This document shows positions 22,640 to 32,451 of a stretch of 64,000 bases of DNA, in pieces. Origin of the DNA: Arion vulgaris (lineage: Eukaryota > Mollusca > Gastropoda > Stylommatophora > Arionidae); contig CM036756.1 of assembly GCA_020796225.1 (NCBI GenBank), positions 45,053,363 through 45,117,362 on the forward strand, given 5' to 3'. The notes below the pieces were generated by a model, which ran no database searches, was not told the DNA's origin, and was given only the letters and a program-made list of their open reading frames with translations. The stretch's first letter is position 1, and every line of letters starts with the position of its first letter. Made by a program: the position numbers and the translations under genes.

Positions 22640-22840
22640 TTTAAGCTGACTGTGATTTTCTAGGCATTATTACGTTCAGTAGTTTGCCATTGCTTTCTGA
22701 ACGGGTGGTGCCATCGTCCTTTGAAAAAATCCACGCTAAACAATTTGCAAACAAACTGTCCGCAGTGTGATTCGAACTCAGAACGTCGGGGTTAATATAC
22801 CTGGTCACTATCCCCTAAGCCACAGACGCCACCGGAAAAG
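22640..22840 (-). mobile_element. SINE D copy
   Basis: In reverse complement: B box CTGAGTTCGAATCACACTGC, then the body with gaacgtaataatgcctag and tcagaaagcaatggcaaact, as at 42300-42510. Note that the C-A-C after the B box is conserved between copies. Confidence 0.65.
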
Positions 22841-23249
22841 GGGATACTACAAGCAGTAAACAAGTTTTTCTTTTGGTTTTTTTAATGTCAAAATTGTCTT
22901 TGTCTTGAATACACCAACTATCAAAATCATCAAATAGCCACAGAACAATTTTAGTGAAAGTGGCACAAGTTCAACTTTCTGTTGGCATATAACTAAGTAA
23001 ATGTAAATAAAGTTCATTCCAAAATTTATGAGTAGAAAAATATTCTCTTGACATCAAGTGCATGTTATTTAAATATATATATTGTGAAACACATAACAAA
23101 TATTTTAAATATTTTTGTACTGATAAAAGCTTCACAAACAATCAACAGAGTACAACAAGTTTGTGCTCTCTCACAAAGTGTTTAGTTTTATTCTATTAAA
23201 TTCAAGATGAAAAGCCATGAGAACTGACATTACAGTATTACTGGCAGCA
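22841..23249. other. no gene seen
   Basis: AT-rich spacer with no recognisable feature. Confidence 0.4.
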
Positions 23250-23470
23250 TCTGGTCGAATGGATTAGAGCGTGGCTCACATGCGGGAGACCCGTGTTCAA
23301 TTCACGGTAAGGCCAAGGATTTTTTTCTGTTGTGAGCATAAATAAAAAATCCTAACCGGAACAGTTTCACAGCAACTGCACCAGCCATTAAATTCCTCAC
23401 CGCTCTTGTCCCACACCACTCACAAAAAAGTGGTATTACGTGCAGTAACCACAGTTTTTTGTTTTCTTGG
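23250..23470 (+). mobile_element. SINE C copy
   Basis: Best tRNA head of the family: TGGTCGAATGGATTAGAGC (A box) and CCGTGTTCAATTCACG (B box with its stem). Then ggccaaggatttttttctg, aaaaatcctaaccggaacag and ccattaaattcctca, ending in gtggtattacgtgcagtaac. Confidence 0.75.
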
Positions 23471-23889
23471 GGTTTTTTTACTCGGTTCACCCAGCAAATT
23501 TGCTGAAAGTGCTGGAGAGAGAAAGAGCATGCATTGCACAGTTTCCACGACAGTTCTCAATTTCTTTCTAAACAGCTGGGCTGACTAAAACATCAACCAT
23601 ACACAGCCCTAATTATGATACGTTTGAGTTAAGAAGTCAGCTTTATGATTAGTAAATCAATTCAAGCATGTTGCATAAAAATCATCTCAAAAGAAAAATC
23701 TGAAAATATTCCAAAGAAATTATTACTTTCAAGATTTTCATATCAACATTTATACTTTGTGACTTTTTTTTTAAAAAAGTAGAAAAACATAAATATAAAA
23801 TGCGCATTTAAAAATTGTTCAACCGAGATTGAGGTACAAAATGTAATAATTTGACTATGTAATATTTTCACAATGGAGATAATAGGATA
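23471..23889. other. no gene seen
   Basis: AT-rich spacer. Confidence 0.4.
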
Positions 23890-24150
23890 CTCAAAGATCT
23901 GTAGCAATCAAGTCTAGAAGAAAAGGACTTCCCTCTATGTTCAGTCTTTTGCAATCAGTGGCACATCCTAATAATAGTCGTCCATCGCAGGCGATGATGA
24001 CAACAGCCTCAGACGTGTGCTGCTGCACCTCTCTAGTGTGTGTGGAGGTGGCTGTAAAGTCCAATCCTAGAACACAATCCCCTACCACAGATGGGGCATA
24101 CATGATCAAGGTTAGACGTGGATTGTTGTGTGTTCCGTTTTTCACGCAGT
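23890..24150 (-). pseudogene. LINE C-terminal tail with zinc-finger-like cluster
   Basis: The minus strand in one frame reads DHVCPICGRGLCSRIGLYSH then L-H-T-H, a better preserved C2H2-like cluster than the copy at 10440-10665. Such clusters occur at the C-terminus of some non-LTR polymerases. It is followed by cgatggacgac...ggatgtgcca as in the other copy. Confidence 0.6.
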
Positions 24151-25390
24151 TCGTTTTCTCTGTGCCTTAAAGAAAATTCTCAGCTATGCTAGTTTGTCTT
24201 GTGTTGTTACAGCGCCACATTTGACACATCCTAACAGTCATGTGAATACAGGATCCTGCTATCAAGGACAAAAAATAGGACTACTGCTTCCTACTATGCA
24301 TATTGTAAATAGTGACTAAAGTAGGGTTATGATAAGACTGACTATCAGGTAAAACATGCTGTTTCAGGTATATTTGACCATTCACTCTTGGTTGGTAGTA
24401 TATGAAGGTGAAGGTTAATCAATGTAACCTACGTTTGGGGGAAGGGGTTTCCTGTTAGTGAATAAGTCTAGACTATTGTGTTTGATTCCTGATTGCATTT
24501 TGTTTCGTACATCCCTAGAATTGTTGTTAAAACTACGGTGCTTGTGTTTTGTAGAATATTCTCGGTAGGTAGAGTACCATTTCTGCACAAAGGAATAAAC
24601 CATATAAAGAAACCTAGTGCAATAAAGTCAATCCTTTATCTTTAAACCTAAAGTCTACACTGTCCTGTGTGATCAATCATGTGCAGGCAAAAAACTTGGA
24701 TAGTAAACTCCGAAGACAAATCTAGAGTCGTAGTCGCTGCCATCAAAATCAACAATTTCAAAAAGATACCTCACAATTATATTAACATTTCAAGCAACTT
24801 TACTTCAATCCTAAATGTTAATTATCACATTGTAATAAAATTAACACAAATATAACAACTTTTATTCTCCGAAAGGAGTAAATTCTTATTTTTCATGTTT
24901 GTTAGCCTACATGCTCTGATATAACTAAAACAAGATTCATCGTTAGGTTGTGAGGGCAACCTCGCTTAAAGAGGCTTTAATCCCCTACTTAACAAACAAA
25001 CAAAAATATGGTAAATGTATGTACCTATGTAGCTTTTAGCTAGTCGTCTCCAGCAGAATTTTATGTGTACGAAACTGTCGATCTAGAAATGTGAAGAATA
25101 AGGACTGCAAGCTTCCTTGAAGACAACAACGCAACTGGTGGTGATCATATCAACAGTTTTCCTCAGCCCAACAATGAATATTAGATCAATTTTTGTTTTT
25201 TTGCTAAATTCAAGTAACTTAGATTATACGACTTATTTATTACAGTGTTTGTCCTATAAAATCCCGTTATACAACAGACTACTCCTCCAGGAATATCTTA
25301 AAAAGACAAGATCACATTTTGAACTAACATGTTCACTATTATATCTCGTCAAAACTTCACATGTTCTGAATACTTCATGCACATGTAGTC
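24151..25390. other. no gene seen
   Basis: About 1.2 kb of AT-rich sequence. An open frame of 115 codons from 25117 has no domain signal and runs into the SINE A sequence that follows, so I do not call it a gene. Confidence 0.4.
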
Positions 25391-25638
25391 CTGGGGCCCT
25401 CAAGGGAGCAAAGAATAGTAACACTGCTACCTACAAGGCATATCATAAGAGGCAACTGAGGTAGGGACCTAGGGAAGCTGCCCTACTAAACAAAAAGCAT
25501 CGCAGAAATCAGATACGCAAGCCTACTTGTAGGCGCATAACTGGCACAACGTACAATCGCTCTTAGGCTCAGATCACATACACATCACACAGAGTGGTTA
25601 ACAAGTGGTCGATATGGAGCTTTCGAAGAAGAAGAATA
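25391..25638 (+). mobile_element. SINE A copy, best preserved
   Basis: Runs from tcctggggccctcaaggg through agaatagtaacactgctacc, cataagaggcaactgagg, gtaggcgcataactggcaca and ggctcagatcacatacacat to a tail ttcgaagaagaagaa. Shares the GTAAGAGGC core with SINE B but has a different distal half. Confidence 0.75.
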
Positions 25639-25934
25639 CTTCAAAATCCTTCCTATTTTAACCCTTGCTATAAGAACATCTCATGCCTTTGTTGGCATTA
25701 GATTCTATTCTCTTGTCTCTTAGCACTATGGTCTCACATTATTATAATATAAAACCGATGTTTACCCACGTGTTAAAGTATAAATGCTACAATAAAATTA
25801 TGTCTACATCACAACCTACAATCCTTCTCTTGGAATATTTCACAATCTCCTTATTAACAAGTTTAACCCTTCTTTTTTATTTTAGAAAAATGAGTGAACA
25901 TTTTGAATTCTCAATTTCCTACTACTAGGTAAAG

Positions 25935-26905
25935 GGAACAGATAAATACTTCTTTAGTTTCTTGTGTCGTCACACTGCTACCAGGTTGTAGCCCAGTATG
26001 GTCTTCTGTATTTGTCTTGCACTTCTCGTATGACTTGAATGATGCATCGCTTGGTATGATTCTAACATTCCATCTTTTCCTTGGTCCACCTCTCACCCAG
26101 ATGTTCTGCTCTAGAAGGTTTTAAGGATAGTGTAATTCTTATTAAGTGGTCAAACCATTGAATTCTGTTTTTCGATAAAGTTCAAGGAGGGTTTTGTTTG
26201 AACCACACTCTCTCTGATGCTAATCTTTCTGGCTGTCTCTTTTTGTGTTGTTGTTGACCTTTCAGAAACATCACATTTCTCATATGGTTATTTTCTGTAT
26301 CTGTGTTTTATTCCTTGTTGATGTTAGTCCTTTGTAGCATAATGTAGACATGAAGACCATATGTTGTTTAGCTAGAAGGGAGATGTTTGGATGTCTGAGT
26401 AGAGAGGTTAGTTAAGTGACGGCATTTGCTTCTGGACTCTAGCTTCTAATTCCTGTCAGTCTTTCATCTTCTGTAAATATGTTTTCTAAGTATTTGAACT
26501 CCTGTACTTGTTTGGTTTTAGTACTGTTGATATGAACGTTTAAATTATTCTGTTTCCTGTTGTCTCAGTTTTTGATATGTTCATTTTCATGTCATACTTT
26601 GTGCAGTTATAATACAAGAAGTCAATATGCTGTTGTAGGTTATGTTCTTGTTGATATATCAAATATTGATCATCTGAAAAAGTAATTCATTGATTTCCTT
26701 GGTGTCCATATTTGACTTTTGTGTATTTTTATCCATATATGTTAAATAAAGCAGAGGTGAAAGAACACATCCTTGTCTGACACCTGATGTGATGGAAACC
26801 AATCTACCATCCCTTCTGTTATTCTTACTGTGCTCTGGCTAACTTGATAAAGAGCCATGATGTTATCCAATAGTTGACCTTGTACACCATATTCTTCAAG
26901 GATCT
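25935..26905 (-). pseudogene. RTE-like (RTE-3) reverse transcriptase, 5'-truncated
   Basis: On the minus strand, in order: SGVRQGCVLSPLLY (substrate-binding block), NELLFSDDQYLIYQQ (catalytic DD, with Ser for Ala), and MKMNISKTETT. After many breaks come RIQWFDHLIRIT and a basic tail near RWTKEKMEC. Only the palm-to-C-terminus part remains and all frames are interrupted. Related to RTE-2 but diverged. Confidence 0.75.
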
Positions 26906-26984
26906 TCCATTGTTTACATCTGCTGACATATAAATAAATACTGTCACAGAGATATTAATAACATGAAGTAGAGGGACATTCTAC

Positions 26985-27402
26985 ATGTGCAAAAGCTTAT
27001 GTCCTTAATAATCTGTACAAGCTTGTGTTTTGTTTCGCAGGCAAAAGCTTGTCCTTAATAAAGTGTCCAAGCTTGTGCTATGAATCACAATGAACAGCTT
27101 AATAAACTGTAAAAGCTTGTGCTATGTGTCGCAGGCAAAAGCTTATGTCCTTAATAAACTGTAAAAGTTTGTGCTATTCGTGGCAGACAAAAGCTTATGT
27201 CCTTAATAAAGTGTCCAAGCTTGTGCTATGAATCACAATGAACAGCTTAATAAACTGTAAAAGCTTGTGCTATGTGTCGCAGGCAAAAGCTTATGTCCTT
27301 AATAAACTATCAAAGCTTGTGCTATGTGTTACAGGCAAAAGCTTATGTCCTTAATAAACTGTACAGACTTGTGCTATGTGTCGCAGGCAAAAGCTTATAT
27401 CC
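26985..27402. repeat. 52-bp minisatellite, left part
   Basis: The unit is caggcaaaagcttatgtcct, taataaactg, taaaagcttg, tgctatgtgtcg (52 bp). A three-unit block containing the variant tgaatcacaatgaacagc recurs about 149 bp apart (27061 and 27209), giving a small higher-order structure. The array resumes at 29006 beyond the transposon insertion. Confidence 0.9.
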
Positions 27403-27672
27403 TTAACCCTTAGAACCCAGGCTCCCGATATTTCGGGATTGAATGTAAGCATTGCATATCTCGAGCTCCCGATACACCGGTCTGAGAATATTTTTTCATT
27501 TTTTTTCGATATTTGAAAATAACTTGTGTACAAATGTGGCCAAACACAACCCCGTGTTCTACACAATTTTGGAGATGACGGACATGGTTGTGGTTTTTTT
27601 TTACTGATAAAGTAATTAGTTAAATAGTTTCATGTTGAAAAGATATTCTAAATTTTTCGGAATTATCATTCT

Positions 27673-27810
27673 AAAAGTATAACAACAGAGCAATCTGCTG
27701 AACTTGTTTTAAATGAATCTGAAGATGAATTAGGCTTAGAATGTGGTTATTCTGATAAAGATATAGAAAGTGAGATAGATGATCATTTAGACAACGAAGA
27801 ATTGTTTTAA
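27673..27810 (+). pseudogene. piggyBac transposase N-terminal remnant
   Basis: A frame without its own ATG reads TTEQSAELVLNESEDELG, then acidic residues, and stops after DNEELF. A short helix with a xxAxELxL pattern followed by an Asp/Glu/Ser-rich stretch is typical of the N-terminus of piggyBac transposases. No catalytic part follows. Family assignment rests jointly on this and the TTAA termini. Confidence 0.5.
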
Positions 27811-28063
27811 TCAATTTATATTCAAGCTATATGGTCAATCTGGAAAAAATCAACATATACGGGAGTATTCTCGGCGTACCACATATTAAATACCAAATAT
27901 TTTTAAGTTAGTATTCTGCAAATAGATAATAAGCAGGAATAACGGAGCTGATGGGGTAAGTCAATAACAAATTATAGAGCACTTTAGTCTGCTAAATTAT
28001 CGGGTTTTAATATAACTCTGATATGTGCTGTTTTTTCACAGGAGTTCCGGGAAGGTACAGGTT

Positions 28064-28975
28064 TTAACCCTTTGACCGCCATATAGGAAATATACGGGTT
28101 TACCGTAGGGCCGTATATGGAAATATACGGGTTTTTATATTGTTTCGGGAAAAATTCGCTAAATAAAACGAGAAGTCCAAATTTTATATAGCTTGAACTG
28201 TGACCTATAAGTAGGACGAACCGTGGGAAATTTTCCTTATTTCACGCCGAAAACTGATCGGAGCTAGTATTTCTTTGTGAATTTTATAAATTGTGCTTCG
28301 TAGTTCGAAATTTTTTTTGGGAAATGGCTTCTAATTTCAATACCGATAGTTAAAGTGAGGACCTTGAGTTTGAGGGACATTTCATGCAGCTAGGTGAGAT
28401 AGGGGATTACATTAGATCTTGTGATTCTGAGAGTGATGTTGAATTGTCCAGTGACGACGAAGCTGAACCTGTCGACTACGATGTTCAATTAGATTTAGAG
28501 GATTTTTCTTCCGACATCGAGGAGACCGACCCTGTACCCATTGTTGACAGGGATGGTTGGGTGATACCACTTCCCATTAGTTGTGGAGCCATTTATGGAA
28601 GAGAGTGGGCCTTCTCATACACTAGAGGAGGGTGCAGAACCATTCGATTATTTCAGCTTAATTTTTGAGGAGCAGTATTTTGAATTTGTACGCTGATCAA
28701 CGTCAGAAAAGAGCTGGGAAAATTGATTCAAAGTGGGACGCAGTAACTGCTGCGAAATCAAGGTTTATCTGCAGAATTACATCTTTATGGGTATAATTTC
28801 TTGTGAAACTTTATCCAGTTCACAGTATTGTTGCTCATTATTTGAATGTTCTACAAGCAATAGTTTTATTATTATTAATTTTTAGAAAGACATGTTGCGT
28901 TTTTTGAGGAGTTATTCCCTTTTAGTGTTTTTATGAGGTAATTTTTTTTTGATGTGCTGGGGACCAAAGGGTTAA
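28064..28975. mobile_element. inner TTAA element nested in the outer one
   Basis: Ends: TTAACCCTTTGACCGCC at the left and, in reverse complement, TTAACCCTTTGGTCCCC at the right. Sub-terminal copies of atatacgggt lie at the left end. Flanks share aaggtacaggt on both sides (28053 and 28974), 11 bp, which is longer than the 4-bp TTAA duplication of piggyBac. So either the flanks were duplicated for another reason or the element uses a different mechanism. It carries a degenerate acidic reading frame. Confidence 0.65.
28324..28668 (+). pseudogene. acidic ORF in inner element, probable piggyBac N-terminus
   Basis: ATG at 28324 (gggaaATGG) gives MASNFNTDS, then a TAA stop, then the same frame continues SEDLEFEGHFMQLGEIGDYI and an Asp/Glu-rich stretch (ELSSDDEAEPVDYDV, DFSSDIEETDP) to a stop at 28668. 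The acidic, serine-rich content fits the N-terminal region of a piggyBac-type transposase. The catalytic domain is absent. The in-frame stop and the short length make it a pseudogene. Confidence 0.5.
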
Positions 28976-29005
28976 GGTACAGGTGGCCAGGGTTCAAAGG
29001 GTTAA

Positions 29006-29640
29006 TAAACTGTACAAGCTTGCGCTATTTGTGGCAGCAAAGCATGTCCTTATAACTGTACAAGCTTGTGTTATGTGGCAGGCAAAAGCCTATGTCCAAT
29101 AACTGTACAAGCTTGTGTTATGTGTGAGACAAAGCTTATGTCCTTAATAAACTGTACAAGCTCGGTTATGGTCGAGACAAAGCTATGTCCTTAATAAACT
29201 GTACAAGCTTGTGTTATGTGTCACAGACAAAAGCTTATATCCTTAATAAACTGTACAAATTGTGTTATGTTCGAGACAAGTATATCCTAATAAACTGTAC
29301 AAATTTGGTATGCAGAAAAGCTTATGTCCTTAATAAACTGTACAAGCTTGTGTTATGTGTCACAGACAAGCTATATCCAATAAACTGTACAAATTTTATG
29401 TGTCGAACAAACTTATCCTTAATAAACTGTCCAAGCTTGTGCTATTTGTGGCAGACAAAAGCTTATATCCTTAATAAACTATACAAGCTTGTGCTATGTG
29501 TGACAGACAAAAGCTTATGTCCTTAATAAACTGTACAAGCTTGTGTTATGTGTCGAGGTAAAGCTTATGTCTTTAATAAACTGTCCATAGTAACTGTCCT
29601 TAGTAAACTGAGACATAGTTTGCGCTATGTCTCACACACA
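29006..29640. repeat. 52-bp minisatellite, right part
   Basis: Same unit as at 26985-27402, here more decayed with many small deletions (for example caaagcatgtccttataactg). Open frames such as the one at 29185 come from the repeat (recurring NKLYKL). Confidence 0.88.
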
Positions 29641-29934
29641 ATTCCACTAGACACTATTTGTTATAACCTTTAGACATCCGATATGAAGCACTCTTCAAAG
29701 ATACCTACTGGTGAAGGTATAACAGGATAGCGAGAGGAAGAGACCAGATGCCATATTATATTTATGCAAGATAGCGGTCCTTTGGTTCAGGTGGGGACAA
29801 ATGTAGGACTGGAAATTTACCAGGAGATAAGAAAAGTGCGAGTGATCTCTCTTACTCACCTGAACGGTCAACCAATTGACCATTGGATGAAGTAATTTTC
29901 GGACAAAGGTTATAAAGGATGTAACTCAGTCAGT
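29641..29934. other. no gene seen
   Basis: Spacer without recognisable features. Confidence 0.4.
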
Positions 29935-30070
29935 ACAGACAAAATCCTAACTGAACAGCTTTGCGGCGACTACACTAGCCATGTGGCCATTAATTTCCTC
30001 AGGATCTCATCCCACCTGTCCTACACTATGCTAAATGCGATACTACAGGCAGTAACGACAGTTTTTACAA
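29935..30070 (+). mobile_element. SINE C 3' fragment
   Basis: aaaatcctaactgaacagct, ccatgtggccattaatttcc and gatactacaggcagtaacga match the distal part of the copies at 22190 and 23250; the tRNA head is missing. Confidence 0.6.
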
Positions 30071-30689
30071 TTTCTTAACAAAACAGACAATTATTTTTCT
30101 AGAAGTAAACAAAATACTGAAGATGAAAGTTTATATAAACTTCTTTGTTTCAGCTTTTTCTCAAAAAGTGAATTTATGTTGTGCTGCAGTTTACTAAACA
30201 AGAAGTAATGTAGCTATTTTAGAACAAAGAACAGAACAATAACTGCGTCTCCTCGAGAGAAATACTAATGCCTTGTAGGTCGATTGGGAACAATCAAAGG
30301 CTAGCAGAACAAACCGTCCACAAAACTGGACGGCAGGCAAACCAAGTAGTCAAAAAATTACTGGTAACCTGGGCAGATGACGCTCAACAACCCGGGAGGG
30401 AAGGTTGTCTAAGGGTAGCTACCTAAAAGAAAATAGCAGCCTGCTACCTTGCAGGTTGACTGGGGACAGCCCAATGCTGACGGAGAGCGAACCCAGTAAA
30501 CGCTGGATGAAACCAGACACATCGCCGGAGGATAAGAACCAGAGCTCCAAATGGTGTTAAAGATGTGACGAAACACACCCATGCTAAGGCTGCATGAATC
30601 CAATTTCCACATGAATAAGACAATTTATGGGGAAATCTGATACATCAGTCTAAGCGGTGATCACGAGAGAGAGAGAGAACAAAGTACAC
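30071..30689. other. GC-richer block of unknown origin
   Basis: From about 30240 to 30620 the base composition rises, with gacggcaggcaaaccaagta, caacccgggagggaagg and acatcgccggaggataag. It resembles a 5' untranslated region of a retroelement, but I cannot name it and no frame is coherent. A short GA run follows at 30665. Confidence 0.35.
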
Positions 30690-30860
30690 AAACAAGATAC
30701 TGCGTTTCAACCAAAAAGCCTTTATCAAGCAAAGTATACAAGAAGAACACAGGATACTAGAAGACTGTCCTATATAGCCGACATCATAGACACAATCAAA
30801 CAAGATTCCAACTGCTCTAGATAATTAAAATATACAACTAAAACGAAATAAATGTGAAAA
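30690..30860 (-). mobile_element. fragment of the palindromic (Penelope-like) repeat
   Basis: gcgtttcaaccaaaaagcct, tttatcaagcaaag and cgaaataaatgtg...aactagaaatgg match the arm of the palindrome at 44546-45518 (gtttcgaccaacaaggcctt and following). In reverse complement it reads TTGATAAAGGC...TTGAAACG, a degenerate hammerhead-like core. Confidence 0.5.
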
Positions 30861-31298
30861 ACTAGAAATGGAGATTTGTTTAACATTAATATATATATAT
30901 ACAGAAACTCCAAGGAGAGTAGGAGCACTTACAAATGGAGCCACAAAGACAAATTCTGGTCTGCCTTTGTTAAGAAGAAAACCCAGTGACAGGAATAAAT
31001 GCCAAGACATAAAACTCAAACCATATAAATGTTTATTCGTTGATGTCTAGCTGTGATTCCAATTTCATTCTATTGCATATATATAAAAGGAGCAGGATGA
31101 AAAGATGGTATCAAAAAGCACAAGAATGTCGAGTGTGGCCTTTATCTTATTTTTATACTTTATAAAACTACACAAATGTGACCTTTGGTACATTGTTTTA
31201 CTAAAGTCTTCCCCTTGTATTGATAATAATGTCACAGTTTTCAGCAAGGCTGGAATATTTGTCTATTTTGACTAACACATCCATTTTTAATATAAACA

Positions 31299-31600
31299 AT
31301 GGGGTCGCTGATAGTAAAGTTCATATTATGCTGTGCTTGTGAACAGATATCGTGGAAAACTTTGATGTTCATGTGGTATTCGGGTGGACTAAAGGAGACT
31401 CTGATCCCGATAAACCCTTATAGTTCAGTCATTCAACAACGATGTGTGTGGGCTTTTGTGGCCTGCTTAAAAATAATAAAAGAGGCCAGTGAGGCATACA
31501 TGATGACCACCAGTAGTTTGACAATGGAGGTATTGGCGGTTACAGAGGTGATGAAATGGTTAGCATCTCATAACTACTTGGGGATCTAAACTACAAGAAC
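31299..31600 (+). pseudogene. RH-LINE RNase H fragment
   Basis: The plus-strand frame around EAYMMTTSSLTMEVLAVTEV and MKWLASHNYLGI matches AYATTTSSLKMEVRAVTEAV at 51.75 kb, the RNase H block with its catalytic Glu. Truncated; it joins the LINE 3' repeat at 31600. Confidence 0.6.
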
Positions 31601-31745
31601 CTCTGAAGTTGGAACAGGGCCTACCTAAATAGCAAAGAGCACTGATGATAAGGAATAAGGAAGCAAACCTTCATGCAAAAAATCAGTCAAAGGCACCATA
31701 TTAGGTACCATGGCTACGTCTGAATTCATTGCAGGCAAAGAAACA
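31600..31745 (+). repeat. LINE 3'-end repeat, copy
   Basis: cctctgaagttggaacaggg, caaaaaatcagtcaaaggca and gtctgaattcattgcaggca match 12880-13030 and 39030-39165. Confidence 0.6.
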
Positions 31746-32109
31746 AAAAATTATAAACAATTCCGACTCAGTTTAAAATATCAAGTGTTGTAGTGTTGGA
31801 CAGAAAACTTTAGATATTCAGTAAATAAAATTCTCAAATAACCAGTTCTTAGACTAAAGTGTTAATCAATAACTCCCCCTCAGATTAACACAAATGTGTC
31901 AAGCTTACACAATGAGAACTTTGATTAGGCAAGACATTGATATATAATCTATGAACCTTTGTTTTAAAAATAAAATATATATATATATAAAATCACTGAT
32001 TATTGTGGAAAGTAATACTGTATTATTTTATAAATGTAACTTCCTAGTAGCTTGACTTGTAGTATAAACCTTATCATATATAATATGCAAAGATATATAT
32101 ATATATATA

Positions 32110-32451
32110 CTACAAAACAGTTGGCAGTTCACTGTCTGGATCTGTAGCTGATAGCCGCTCATATTGCATTATGACATTTGGATCTGGTCTGGGTCGTCTT
32201 CGCTTCTTACAAGCCATACTGACAATAATGCCCCCACCAATGATTGTGACAAAACTCAGTGCAGTAACTAGACCTGTAATAACTAACTTATCATTTGAAG
32301 CAGCTGACTTTTCACCTGTTTCTATGTCAACGAACATTGGCACACTGTAGTTTGTACTGTCATCTCCAGTGTCTGGGTCCGGCCACTTTGGTTCAAAACA
32401 CAAGCTTGCGTCACAGCAGCACAGCTCTTGTGTCGTGTTATTGACTACACT
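32110..32451 (-). CDS. three-finger protein gene, exon 5 (end of domain 2, membrane helix, tail)
   Basis: Acceptor gtgtatatctgacacag. Encodes SVVNNTTQELCCCDASLC, a Pro/Asp-rich stalk, the membrane helix (LVITGLVTALSFVTIIGGGI and following), stop-transfer CKKRRRPRP, and the tail ending ELPTVL then TAG at 32110. No AATAAA is evident in the first few hundred bases downstream, so the polyadenylation site is not placed. Confidence 0.88.
   Translation of the reverse strand, partial: SVVNNTTQELCCCDASLCFEPKWPDPDTGDDSTNYSVPMFVDIETGEKSAASNDKLVITGLVTALSFVTIIGGGIIVSMACKKRRRPRPDPNVIMQYERLSATDPDSELPTVL

Larger units (their letters stand above)
27403..29005. mobile_element. outer piggyBac-like element, flanked by TTAA
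   Basis: The left end reads TTAACCCTTAGAACCCAGGC; the right end in reverse complement reads TTAACCCTTTGAACCCTGGC. They are imperfect terminal inverted repeats, each starting with TTAA. Removing the insert restores the host unit tccTTAAtaaactg of the 52-bp minisatellite exactly, as expected for piggyBac's precise TTAA target duplication. Internally there is an acidic N-terminal coding remnant (27673-27810); the DDE catalytic domain is missing, so the copy is non-autonomous. A second element is nested inside. Confidence 0.8.

Noticed and set aside
25117..25464. 115-codon hydrophobic open frame as a gene
   Set aside because: Its last third is SINE A sequence, composition is AT-driven, and there are no splice or domain signals.
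29185..29526. 113-codon frame with repeated NKLYKL
   Set aside because: Direct translation of the 52-bp minisatellite.
32110..32403. Short stand-alone membrane protein beginning at 32403
   Set aside because: The apparent start is a Leu codon within exon 5; the splice acceptor at 32452 and matching phases show that it is the last exon of a larger gene.
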